The notes: generated by a model from the sequence alone, not told the origin. A stretch of 5,754 nucleotides of DNA from CAZITB01 sp964542055 (GCA_964542055.1 CAZITB010000149.1:1-5754), one strand, 5' to 3'; counted from the first letter of the stretch, positions 1 through 5,665 are shown. Made by a program: numbers and translations.

Positions 1-268
1 AATCACCGTACTGAGCTACAGTTGCCAGAAGATCAGTCTTACTGAGCCTCTGACCTGAAGGTGTTACACCCTCGGCAAGCTGTGTGGTTGCAGTTGATAG
101 AGCTGCGTACCTTCTGAATTTGATTGTCTTATTATTGCCCTTGGGCAACGATTTTTTTTGTGCAAATTTTGTATGCACAAGCTTGGGTCTTGCGTTTTTA
201 AGCAAAACACGGTCATAGTAAACTTCTACACCTGAATCAACCTGAGTAGTGGTTGTCAAATTATCCAT
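1..268 (-). CDS. Major capsid protein, N4-gp56 family (N-terminal part, cut by window edge)
   Basis: This is the start of the major head protein, which forms the icosahedral shell of the phage capsid. Only 89 codons are in the window, and the frame is still open at base 1. The visible part has the pattern I associate with N4 gp56-type capsid proteins: a short Thr-rich N-terminus, a YYDRVLLKNARPKLV segment (17-31), KFAQKKSLPKGNNKTIKFRR (34-53), then an AEGVTPSGQ turn (65-73) and TVAQYGD (83-89). The ATG at 268 is preceded by AAAGGA at 278-283, a good ribosome site 9 bases away that directly abuts the scaffold stop. It follows the scaffold gene by 15 bases, the usual scaffold-then-capsid order. 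The family call rests on remembered family patterns in a partial sequence; a capsid role is also strongly supported by position. Confidence 0.88.
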   Translation of the reverse strand, partial: MDNLTTTTQVDSGVEVYYDRVLLKNARPKLVHTKFAQKKSLPKGNNKTIKFRRYAALSTATTQLAEGVTPSGQRLSKTDLLATVAQYGD

Positions 269-277
269 GACTTACTA

Positions 278-283
278 TCCTTT
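278..283 (-). promoter_or_regulatory. Ribosome binding site of the major capsid gene
   Basis: AAAGGA on the minus strand, 9 bases before the capsid ATG at 268. It fills the short gap right after the scaffold TAG stop (284-286), so capsid translation can start independently while still being close enough for coupling to the scaffold. A strong site suits a protein made in hundreds of copies. Confidence 0.7.
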
Positions 284-1102
284 CTACCCCTGTGACAGAA
301 TTTTGGCTTCATAAGCCGCGAATTCTTCATCTGACATTGTTGCGAACCTGTTAGCCGCATTGAAGCCGCCGTTAGTTCCGGCCATTGAAGCTGAACCGGG
401 TCTTGTTGCCGAGTTAATAGCTGCAGCGGCGGCGGGATTAACTTGCGGCTGCTGCTGATTGCCGGTATTCAACTGCTGAGCCTGCCCGTTCTGAAAAGCC
501 GGGTTAGGCTGCTGTTGATTATCGCTTAAACCAGACTGAGCCATTTTCGCGTAATTGTAGGCAGTCAGCATAGGATTCGGGCTGTGCCTTATTTCTGTCA
601 TTATTTGAGGGTTTTTCAAAATTGCCTGTTTTAATGGTTCGCCGAGTTTTTGCGGTGAACCAACTATTTCATTGTAATCCGGATGCTGAACCAAAAATTG
701 TACCTCATTGATGGCACTGCTGAACTGCTGTACCATGGCCTGGGTAGCTTTTTTTGCTTCAGCTACTGTCATAACATCATCTTCTTCAAGACCTTCATAG
801 AAGTCCGGCAACTGCTTTTGCTGTTGCTGCTGATCCTGTGGGTTCTGCATATTGGCCTGGTATAAAGCTAACTGCTGCTGAGACATTTGAACCTGCTGCT
901 CAAGCTCCTTAACTTTATTGTTGACCTCTGTAAAACGCTCATATGGAATCGATTCAGGTGCCTGCTGTTGTTGCTGAGACTGACCTGCATTCTGATTCTC
1001 AGGCTGCTGAGACTGCTGCTGATTGTCTTGAAACTGACTTTGTCCCTCGGCGGCAGGAACATCTTTAACGCCCGTCTGCTGATTTACTGTTTGTTCATCC
1101 AT
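284..1102 (-). CDS. Glutamine-rich capsid scaffolding protein
   Basis: A 272-residue protein that most likely acts as the internal scaffold guiding capsid assembly and is then removed from the procapsid. The layout is typical: a disordered N-terminus rich in Gln (poly-Q runs at 28-33 and 43-47), an IPYERFTEVNNKVKELEQQV segment (52-71) leading into a short coiled coil (about 52-83), a second poly-Q run (91-95), an acidic stretch (102-110), a predicted helical region (111-190), a flexible Gln/Asn/Ala/Gly linker (195-250), and a short C-terminal helix NRFATMSDEEFAAYEAKIL (251-269), the kind of tail that scaffolds use to contact capsid subunits. I count 54 Gln, about 20% of residues. No protease motif is visible. 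The ATG at 1102 has AGGAG 8 bases upstream. It lies directly before the capsid gene. Function is inferred from position and composition; such low-complexity proteins give poor homology matches. Confidence 0.82.
   Translation of the reverse strand: MDEQTVNQQTGVKDVPAAEGQSQFQDNQQQSQQPENQNAGQSQQQQQAPESIPYERFTEVNNKVKELEQQVQMSQQQLALYQANMQNPQDQQQQQKQLPDFYEGLEEDDVMTVAEAKKATQAMVQQFSSAINEVQFLVQHPDYNEIVGSPQKLGEPLKQAILKNPQIMTEIRHSPNPMLTAYNYAKMAQSGLSDNQQQPNPAFQNGQAQQLNTGNQQQPQVNPAAAAAINSATRPGSASMAGTNGGFNAANRFATMSDEEFAAYEAKILSQG
962..1021 (-). repeat. Low-complexity Gln-coding (CAG/CAA) tract in the scaffold
   Basis: Codons for scaffold residues 28-47 contain two poly-Gln runs separated by a short Pro/Glu/Asn/Ala/Gly stretch. 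A further run lies at about 818-832 (residues 91-95). CAG is favoured, with CAA interspersed. Such tracts are prone to length change and mark a disordered N-terminal arm. Confidence 0.55.
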
Positions 1103-1110
1103 AATAAAAA

Positions 1111-1115
1111 CTCCT
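1111..1115 (-). promoter_or_regulatory. Ribosome binding site of the scaffold gene
   Basis: AGGAG on the minus strand, 8 bases before the scaffold ATG at 1102. This is the best Shine-Dalgarno match among the long genes of the window and confirms the chosen start. The stop of the upstream start-less open frame (1129-1131) lies just ahead of it. Confidence 0.75.
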
Positions 1116-1128
1116 GAACACTTGCGAC

Positions 1129-1275
1129 TTATGGTTCGGCTTCAACCTTTTGCCGGTCGGCGAATCCGGCTGTAACGCCTGAAAGCCCGCATCGCTGGTT
1201 AATATTTTCCAGGGCAACAAAGACGGCCCCAATACAGCCGCTTAATTGTTCTTGCGTCGCTTTAACAGTGATCAG
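1129..1275 (-). other. Open frame without a standard start codon, doubtful small gene
   Basis: Between the 47-residue ORF and the scaffold, one minus frame stays open from a TAA at 1279-1281 to a TAA at 1129-1131. It has no ATG, GTG or TTG near its beginning; a CTG at 1275 would give 48 residues, starting ITVKATQEQLSG after the initiator and ending FADRQKVEAEP. The translation looks plausible (amphipathic, with two Cys and a charged tail), but I recognise no family and there is no Shine-Dalgarno sequence at a proper distance (CGGGG is 13 bases away). It could be a gene with a rare start, a decayed gene, or chance: an open run of about 50 codons is not rare. The same bases hold several hairpins, so a structured leader is an equal reading. 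Confidence 0.25.
1133..1170 (-). promoter_or_regulatory. Two adjacent hairpins in the scaffold leader
   Basis: Two short inverted repeats lie just upstream of the scaffold ribosome site: GCCGG/CCGGC (arms 1166-1170 and 1152-1156, 9-base loop) and GGTT/AACC (arms 1144-1147 and 1133-1136, 7-base loop). Neither is followed by a T run on the minus strand, so they are not terminators. They could shape the messenger near the scaffold start or be chance; stems of 4-5 base pairs are weak evidence. Confidence 0.25.
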
Positions 1276-1283
1276 CCGTTAAA
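1261..1283 (-). repeat. Inverted repeat around TGATCA, upstream of the scaffold leader
   Basis: On the minus strand TTTAACGG and CTGTTAAA are 8-base arms (one G-U pair) around the 7-base loop CTGATCA. The stem lies 32 bases after the stop of the 47-residue ORF and spans the beginning of the start-less open frame. No T tract follows on either strand, so a Rho-independent terminator is unlikely. It could be a processing site, an operator-like dyad or a mild attenuator. The sequence shows the symmetry only; a role is speculation. Confidence 0.35.
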
Positions 1284-1314
1284 ACAAACCCCGATATTCA
1301 CTTTTTAAATAAAA

Positions 1315-1458
1315 TTATTTCTTAGATTTCTCAACAAACTTGATCAGATCATCAGTGGTTGGTTCTTTTTTGGCATTCTTTGTTTTTGCGTATTCCGCTT
1401 TGATTTCTTCAACTTCCCTGAACCAACCTAGAATTTGTAAACGTGACTGTCCGTCCAT
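1315..1458 (-). CDS. Small hypothetical protein (47 residues)
   Basis: A short ORF beginning MDGQSRLQILGWFREVEEIK and ending in the Lys-rich KFVEKSKK. It is charged and helix-prone with no membrane segment, signal peptide or Cys pair, so it is probably soluble. I do not recognise a family. Support for its being real: an ATG start, an AAGGGAAG ribosome site at 1463-1470 (5 bases from the ATG, or about 9 counted from its AGGG core), and a 15-base gap after the stop of the 118-residue gene, which matches the spacing elsewhere in this operon. Its place between portal and scaffold suggests a small head-assembly or accessory role, but that is inference. An automatic caller with a length cut-off would miss it. 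Confidence 0.6.
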   Translation of the reverse strand: MDGQSRLQILGWFREVEEIKAEYAKTKNAKKEPTTDDLIKFVEKSKK

Positions 1459-1473
1459 AATACTTCCCTTTCA

Positions 1474-1830
1474 TTAATATATAATTGGACTGTTATTGTT
1501 CTTTGCCGAATCGAATACACCTTCACTTCCCTGATCTGACATCTCAACGTGATCTGTCGGAATATCCTGCGGAAGGGCGTACATAACCTTGGCAATTCCT
1601 TTCTTGTTATTGACGTAAACACATATCGTTCCCAGCATGGCGGGGGGCTTTTCCAGCATGATCACCAGGCGGGTACGCAGTACATTTCTTTGGGCGGGAT
1701 CCCAGTCGCTGTGAACCAGGATAAAATATTTATCATGCTTCTTGGCATTGTCATTAATTACCTTTTCGATAGACTCCATTAATTCTTTGCCAAGTTCTTT
1801 TCTTAAATCTCCTGTATATATTCCAGCCAT
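1474..1830 (-). CDS. Conserved-looking phage protein of unknown function between portal and scaffold (118 residues)
   Basis: This 118-residue protein starts MAGIYTGDLRKELGKELMES, giving an amphipathic helix (about 7-30). A compact, probably alpha/beta part follows: KYFILVHSDWD (34-44), TRLVIMLEKPPAMLGTICVYV (53-73) and KGIAKVMYALPQDIP (77-91), which reads like beta strands. The C-terminal tail (92-118) is polar and probably disordered. There is no signal peptide, and the hydrophobic stretch is too broken to be a membrane helix. The ATG at 1830 has GGAGA at 1841-1845, which overlaps the end of the portal gene, so the two are probably coupled. I do not recognise a named family. Genes of this size at this position often encode minor head or assembly factors, but nothing in the residues proves it. 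Confidence 0.82.
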   Translation of the reverse strand: MAGIYTGDLRKELGKELMESIEKVINDNAKKHDKYFILVHSDWDPAQRNVLRTRLVIMLEKPPAMLGTICVYVNNKKGIAKVMYALPQDIPTDHVEMSDQGSEGVFDSAKNNNSPIIY

Positions 1831-1837
1831 AAGTCAA

Positions 1838-3742
1838 TTATCTCCGTGTTCGGGCTTTCTTTCTTTCCTGTAAATTACTTTTGTTTATATCCGCAACAGC
1901 TTTAGCGGCTTTTGAAAAACCGTCCATCTTCATTTTATGTATTTCAGCGGCGGTCTTGGCCCTGTCAAGTCCGGCTGACGCTATGTTCTGTTGAATTTGT
2001 GCCCTGCGTTCCTGTGCCTGGGCAAGATTTTCTGCTATCTGAGACTGCATAAGCTTTTGGGTAATCTGATCATTCTGCTGCTGGGATTGTGCTGCCTGCT
2101 GTTGCTGCTGCTCTGCCATTTGGATATGTTTTTTAAGATGTTCTTTAAGCTGTATCGGAGCCGCATCGATTATCGCTGTAAATGGTATTGGTGCACCGGC
2201 TTCACGCAGTGCCTTTAATTCCTCGTAATACATTTGACGTTGTGAATCTGTAAGTAGTCCTTCCTGTACACTTAAATCGTACCGGCTCAGGTCAGGGTCA
2301 TAAAATTCCTTTATGGGTTGTTCGTTCAGTATTCTCATGATCTTTTGCGGCTGATAATTCCTCTGGATAAGTTTGATTGTCTTTCTGCCAAGCAGTTTCT
2401 TACTGTGTCGATAGTTATCAAATAAATCCTGCAAAATTGTCAATGCCCCGCCCTGACGCAGCTTTGATAAAATGCCGGGTATTTCCTTTTCTTCAGTCCC
2501 GAATAGTTCTTCGTTTATGCCCGGAATCTCTGTAAGCAGTTTATCCAGTGACTGGTTTAGCTGGAACAATCCAGGCGGTATATCGACAGCCTGTTTCTTA
2601 CGCATAGCGTCAAGACCTGCTGGGTTGCCCTCATTTTTAACCCAGGTTACCTTGCCTTGTCCGGACTGATAAAGTGATTCAGGGTTGACGATTGTATTCT
2701 CCAGTGCGTCATAGCCTGAATTGATCTGGCTTTCGATAATATCTATTTCCTGGGATATTCTCTTGTTGAACTCTGTCTGCGGGTCACGAATTGAGCGGAT
2801 GATACCCTGAAGCTTGAGCTTATCGCTTTCAACTTCCGGATACCAGAAACCCATCAGAGGAACGAACCTGTATTCATCGAGTCCGAACGGGTCAGGCCCG
2901 GAGTAGAACTGTTCTCCCTGAACAAATATTTCAAGCTTTACAGTTTCCTCCCAGCGGTCAATAGCGGTTACCATTGGGTACTGAGATAAAACGAAATCAA
3001 GAGCTTTCTGGCCTCCCTGCCATACTTGCTCCTGGCCGGTCATTCTGTCGACGAGAACCTTTTGTTTTCTGATGTCTTTACGCCAGAACTCATCGTAGCT
3101 TAAAAGCTGCTCTGCATACCGCTTGTTTGCGATAGTCATCTTAGGGAATTTCTCATCCCTACCCGGCTGAAGATTATCAATATCCCTGTCATGGCCTGGA
3201 ACCAGCATTTTAGCTTCGTCTTTACTTACGTATTCACGCCTGATGAAATAATTGCAGTCGCTGAGGTCACGCTGCGAGAATGTAGGGTCAGGCAGGCATT
3301 TATTGTAAGGCAGCCTCTTAAATTTAACATCTCCCTTTCGGTCAATAAAAGGTTCAACAAAGTTAATACCAGTAATCAGGGGTCCGCACTCAAAAGCGTC
3401 GCTCATTACATTATACCCATCGCCAATCCTCATAGCGTCCATCAGAACACCTGTAAGCTGACTGGCTGCCCTGTCATCCTCCATGCCAACCGGATTGATC
3501 TTGAATGCTAAGCGATTCTTACGCTGATAACCGGTGATGATCTTTACCACTCGGCGTATACGGTTAAAGACAAGGGCGTTACGCCGCTGATTAGCCAGAT
3601 ACTGCTTTTCCTGCGAGTTCCACTGATCACCCGTCATGAATTCAAAGTCTTGTTTGGCCTGTTCCAGGTATTCACTCCACCCGGAATTAGCCATATTATA
3701 GGCTTCGTTGAAATCTTTTTTAGTATCTTTTTCTGTTGCCAT
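1838..3742 (-). CDS. Portal protein, P22-like
   Basis: A 634-residue portal subunit. Twelve copies form the ring at one capsid vertex through which terminase pumps DNA and to which the tail attaches. The N-terminal part matches the P22-type portal pattern: EAYNMANSGWSEYLEQAKQD (13-32), FMTGDQW (35-41), NQRRNALVFNRIRRVVKIIT (51-70), GYQRKNR (71-77), GINFVEPFID (125-134) and LPDPTF (150-155). The middle contains MGFWYPEVESDKLKLQGIIR (297-316) and DPQTEFNKRIS (320-330). After about residue 535 comes a long helical, Gln-rich tail (QQQQQ at 545-549), like the C-terminal barrel of P22-type portals. Length fits that group. I chose the ATG at 3742, 7 bases after the terL stop with a weak GGAT upstream; an in-frame TTG at 3757 would add five residues and overlap terL, and cannot be excluded. 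Fold family is from recognised patterns. Confidence 0.93.
   Translation of the reverse strand: MATEKDTKKDFNEAYNMANSGWSEYLEQAKQDFEFMTGDQWNSQEKQYLANQRRNALVFNRIRRVVKIITGYQRKNRLAFKINPVGMEDDRAASQLTGVLMDAMRIGDGYNVMSDAFECGPLITGINFVEPFIDRKGDVKFKRLPYNKCLPDPTFSQRDLSDCNYFIRREYVSKDEAKMLVPGHDRDIDNLQPGRDEKFPKMTIANKRYAEQLLSYDEFWRKDIRKQKVLVDRMTGQEQVWQGGQKALDFVLSQYPMVTAIDRWEETVKLEIFVQGEQFYSGPDPFGLDEYRFVPLMGFWYPEVESDKLKLQGIIRSIRDPQTEFNKRISQEIDIIESQINSGYDALENTIVNPESLYQSGQGKVTWVKNEGNPAGLDAMRKKQAVDIPPGLFQLNQSLDKLLTEIPGINEELFGTEEKEIPGILSKLRQGGALTILQDLFDNYRHSKKLLGRKTIKLIQRNYQPQKIMRILNEQPIKEFYDPDLSRYDLSVQEGLLTDSQRQMYYEELKALREAGAPIPFTAIIDAAPIQLKEHLKKHIQMAEQQQQQAAQSQQQNDQITQKLMQSQIAENLAQAQERRAQIQQNIASAGLDRAKTAAEIHKMKMDGFSKAAKAVADINKSNLQERKKARTRR
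2072..2113 (-). repeat. Low-complexity Gln-coding (CAG/CAA) tract in the portal tail
   Basis: Codons for portal residues 544-557 are almost all Gln, mostly CAG with some CAA. The run lies at the start of the C-terminal helical region. The mix of CAG and CAA indicates selection for Gln, not a pure trinucleotide expansion. A matching Gln-coding tract occurs in the scaffold (962-1021). Confidence 0.6.
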
Positions 3743-3749
3743 ATCTTTT

Positions 3750-5072
3750 TTATCCAATCACCGGTCTTGCATACTGTTCATACATCTCTTTAGCCTGCGA
3801 TTCCGTCATGGTACTGCCGGTCTGCGATGCTCTTTTAACTGCAATAGCAAGATACCTGAAAGAATCAGCACCGTGGCTTGCCCAGTCATGCAGAGGGACG
3901 TTACTGTAAACATTATGCTTTTCATCAAAACGCTTTCTGTAATTCTCAAGTGCCTTAATACCGTAAGCACAATTACGTTCATCGAACCAGCATCTAGGCA
4001 GGATAGCCCTTACCGCTTCGATACCAGCGTCAATACTGATCTTTGGCAGGGTATAGAACTGAATACCCAACTGGCGGGCATAGTCTTTACGTGATAGCCC
4101 TGTGCCCAACTCACGTGCTTCAATATCATGCGGTGCATAATGAGCCTGGTAAATCCAGTTATTCTCAATTCGTTTATTCTCAAGTATTGACGCATAATGG
4201 GCCAAACCCTCACCGCTGCGTTCGTAATAATCAATCAGGTGAATTTCGCCACCGATAAGCTGATAGAACCATATCGCCGTCGAGTCACCAATCCCCAAAT
4301 CCCAGACAGTAAAGACAACAACCGCAGGGTCGAACGGCACTCTGCAGATTCGCCCGTCCTGCAGGGCCTTTGTCATGTATTTCCCGTAATAACTTCCTTC
4401 CTGACCGAGTTCAAAACTGCAGTAAAATTCCTGCTGAACCATATCCTCAGACATTCCCGAATCACGTTCTTCCTGTATCGCCTCCTGGCTTATCGCTTTT
4501 GTATCATCTACGGTCAGGACTTCTGCGAACCATTTCTCATTAGCTTGAGCCATTTTAAGCAGATCGTAAGCATGATTCTTGCCACGCGGTGTAAAGTTGA
4601 ATATCGCCCAGCCTCCATTTTCAGCCAGGATAGGACGGATTAAATCCCAAGCCTTTTTGTTCTGAAGCGAAAACTCACTGAAATTACAGCCGATAGGATT
4701 CACACCTACATTTTCAATATTGTCCGTACCGATAATTTGAAAGATTGACCCGTTTTTCAATGTGATCTTCATTTCGGACTGGTTAGGGTCTTTAGCTAAG
4801 AGGGTTTTTGGGAAGTGATCAAGGAACTTAAAACCTGATTTATCCATGCCATCCCACAGAATCTTACGCCCCATAGCTGTAGTCGGAAAGAAATAAGGGT
4901 AGTAACCTCTTTGCTGTGCGGCTCTTTTGATCATAAAATTAAGGTCAGTCTTATCTTTGCCCGCACGTCTGTGCCACACCTTGACCGCACGCCTGCAGCC
5001 GTTATCCATCGCCCTTAAAAACGGAAGCTGATAGTTTCGCGGCGTATAGTTATGTGGTAGGGTTATCGCCAT
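3750..5072 (-). CDS. terL: Terminase large subunit (packaging ATPase and nuclease)
   Basis: A 440-residue DNA-packaging motor: an N-terminal ATPase drives DNA into the procapsid and a C-terminal RNase H-like nuclease cuts the concatemer. Visible ATPase motifs: variant Walker A RRAGKDKT (35-42), Walker B region IGCNFSE (127-133) with Glu133 as likely catalytic residue and Ser where many have Asp, and coupling motif NFTPRG (159-164). Nuclease: TVWDLGIGDST (255-265) with Asp258 as the first metal ligand, Asp281 in HLIDYYE, and Asp403 in HGADSFRYLA near the end; YAPHDIEARELGTG (312-325) is also typical of phage terminases. Length is normal. I chose the ATG at 5072 (MAITLPHNYTPRNYQ) because the frame upstream reads as a shadow of terS. 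It overlaps terS by 23 bases with no good ribosome site, so coupling is likely. Confidence 0.96.
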   Translation of the reverse strand: MAITLPHNYTPRNYQLPFLRAMDNGCRRAVKVWHRRAGKDKTDLNFMIKRAAQQRGYYPYFFPTTAMGRKILWDGMDKSGFKFLDHFPKTLLAKDPNQSEMKITLKNGSIFQIIGTDNIENVGVNPIGCNFSEFSLQNKKAWDLIRPILAENGGWAIFNFTPRGKNHAYDLLKMAQANEKWFAEVLTVDDTKAISQEAIQEERDSGMSEDMVQQEFYCSFELGQEGSYYGKYMTKALQDGRICRVPFDPAVVVFTVWDLGIGDSTAIWFYQLIGGEIHLIDYYERSGEGLAHYASILENKRIENNWIYQAHYAPHDIEARELGTGLSRKDYARQLGIQFYTLPKISIDAGIEAVRAILPRCWFDERNCAYGIKALENYRKRFDEKHNVYSNVPLHDWASHGADSFRYLAIAVKRASQTGSTMTESQAKEMYEQYARPVIG

Positions 5073-5523
5073 AATTAATAATATCAATCTTAATATCACC
5101 TGAATGCTCCAGTTCCTGCTTATCTCTCCATTTGTCGGGTTGACGGTTTTTAAGCCAGAATATAGCCGCTGTCGGGTCAGGGGGATAATGCTTGTCGTAT
5201 TCTCTTTCATCTGTGATATGGCCCTCGTGGCTGGCAAACTTGGTATCTTTGCATTTGTACCCTATTGCCCGTTTGTACAGGCTCTTTGCCACATCCGCGT
5301 CAGCTTCAGCCTTACCCCTTTTTAAGGACTGTAAAAACTTCTTATGCGTTTTCTTCCAATTATTAATGGTTTTTTCCTGAACACCTATGATCTCGGCCAT
5401 GTCATTATCTGTAGCACCCAAAAGACAGAGTTTGTATGCAAGCTCGGCGTATTCAGCCTTATACCTGGTCGGCCTTCCCCCTTTGTTCTTTGTGTTCTTT
5501 GATTTGGCTTTCTTTTTTGCCAT
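5050..5523 (-). CDS. terS: Terminase small subunit (DNA recognition)
   Basis: A 157-residue protein that binds phage DNA at the packaging site, assembles as a ring and hands DNA to the large subunit. It starts with a Lys-rich arm (MAKKKAKSKN, 1-10) followed by GGRPTRY (15-21). A helix-turn-helix (about 36-57, GATDNDMAEIIGVQEKTINNWK) follows, then a helical oligomerisation part (60-90). The late segment PPDPTAAIFWLKNRQPDKWRDK (114-135) is a hallmark of many phage small terminases. The ATG at 5523 lies directly against the TAA of an in-frame mini-ORF. The local GAG is only 5 bases away, a poor ribosome site, so translation may depend on ribosomes finishing the mini-ORF. It is followed by terL with a 23-base overlap. 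Role is well supported by sequence and by position. Confidence 0.93.
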   Translation of the reverse strand: MAKKKAKSKNTKNKGGRPTRYKAEYAELAYKLCLLGATDNDMAEIIGVQEKTINNWKKTHKKFLQSLKRGKAEADADVAKSLYKRAIGYKCKDTKFASHEGHITDEREYDKHYPPDPTAAIFWLKNRQPDKWRDKQELEHSGDIKIDIINYGDNPTT

Positions 5524-5559
5524 TTATCTCGGCCTTCGCCTCTGGTGGTATCTTAGCAT
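5524..5559 (-). CDS. Arginine-rich 11-residue mini-ORF, in frame with and abutting terS
   Basis: The frame reads MLRYHQRRRPR followed by TAA at 5524-5526, and the next codon is the terS ATG at 5523. Upstream lies AAGGGG (5568-5573), 8 bases from the ATG and a much better ribosome site than the one in front of terS. Three readings fit: a translated leader peptide that feeds ribosomes to terS by stop-start coupling; a former N-terminal extension of terS cut off by a nonsense change; or low-level TAA read-through giving an extended TerS with a more basic arm. Other genes here use TAA as a normal stop, so a different genetic code is unlikely. That it is translated is an inference from the ribosome site. 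Confidence 0.45.
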   Translation of the reverse strand: MLRYHQRRRPR

Positions 5560-5567
5560 TTTACGTT

Positions 5568-5573
5568 CCCCTT
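5568..5573 (-). promoter_or_regulatory. Strong ribosome binding site upstream of the mini-ORF and terS
   Basis: AAGGGG on the minus strand, 8 bases before the mini-ORF ATG at 5559 but 44 bases before the terS ATG at 5523, too far to serve terS directly. It is the main reason to believe that translation begins at 5559. Confidence 0.6.
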
Positions 5574-5648
5574 GAATTTAACCGTAACTTTAATTAACTT
5601 GTGATACAGGGATTATCGTGTAAAGCTTAGTAAAAATGGAAGTGTGCT

Positions 5649-5665
5649 ATTCCAGAATCTGGAAT
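5649..5665. repeat. Perfect 17-base palindrome between the zinc-ribbon gene and terS
   Basis: ATTCCAGAATCTGGAAT has 8-base arms around one central base. It starts 5 bases after the zinc-ribbon stop on the minus strand. Read on the plus strand it is a 7-base-pair stem with a 3-base loop followed by a T-rich run (5666-5680, with eight consecutive T at 5674-5681), so it could act as a plus-strand terminator. On the minus strand only a distant T5 follows, so it is a poor terminator for the operon itself. The compact symmetry also suits a repressor or activator site. The symmetry is seen; the role is open. Confidence 0.5.

Noticed and set aside
683..1117. Plus-strand Leu-rich frames opposite the scaffold that look like membrane proteins
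   Set aside because: The Leu runs are simply the complement of CAG/CAA Gln codons read as CTG/TTG, an artefact of the poly-Gln scaffold.
1276..1301. Programmed -1 frameshift joining the GTG frame at 1301 to the start-less frame
   Set aside because: The sequence near the overlap (TTTTAAC) is not a classic slippery heptamer, and slipping there would place TAA in the new frame. The GTG frame also lacks a ribosome site.
1428..1622. A 64-codon minus-strand frame overlapping the 118-residue gene and the 47-residue ORF
   Set aside because: Out of phase with two better supported genes, with no ribosome site or recognisable features.
3191..3511. A 106-codon open frame on the plus strand
   Set aside because: It lies antisense to conserved portal sequence, and the translation shows no coherent protein features.
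3743..3757. TTG start for the portal
   Set aside because: It would add only MDKKD and overlap the terL stop. The ATG at 3742 is a better codon with a weak GGAT at a usable distance. Kept as an alternative, not excluded.
3708..4094. A 128-codon open frame on the plus strand
   Set aside because: It lies antisense to the terL end and the portal start. Both minus-strand genes have clear family motifs there.
4197..4643. A 148-codon open frame on the plus strand
   Set aside because: It lies antisense to the conserved core of terL and has no recognisable domain or ribosome site, so it is a shadow of the real gene.
5073..5237. A 55-residue N-terminal extension of terL up to an ATG at 5237
   Set aside because: It would run wholly inside terS in another frame, its residues look like an out-of-phase reading, and the ATG at 5072 gives the normal start just ahead of the first conserved terminase residues.
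5524..5526. Stop-codon reassignment (TAA read as an amino acid) as the reason for the mini-ORF junction
   Set aside because: TAA ends terS, terL, portal, the 118-residue gene and the 47-residue ORF at sensible places, so it functions as a stop in this phage.
5612..5640. Sigma-70 promoter with -10 GATAAT upstream of terS
   Set aside because: The GATAAT box is good, but no -35 element resembling TTGACA stands 16-18 bases upstream; the nearest TTCCAT is a poor match. In an AT-rich stretch one such box is expected by chance.
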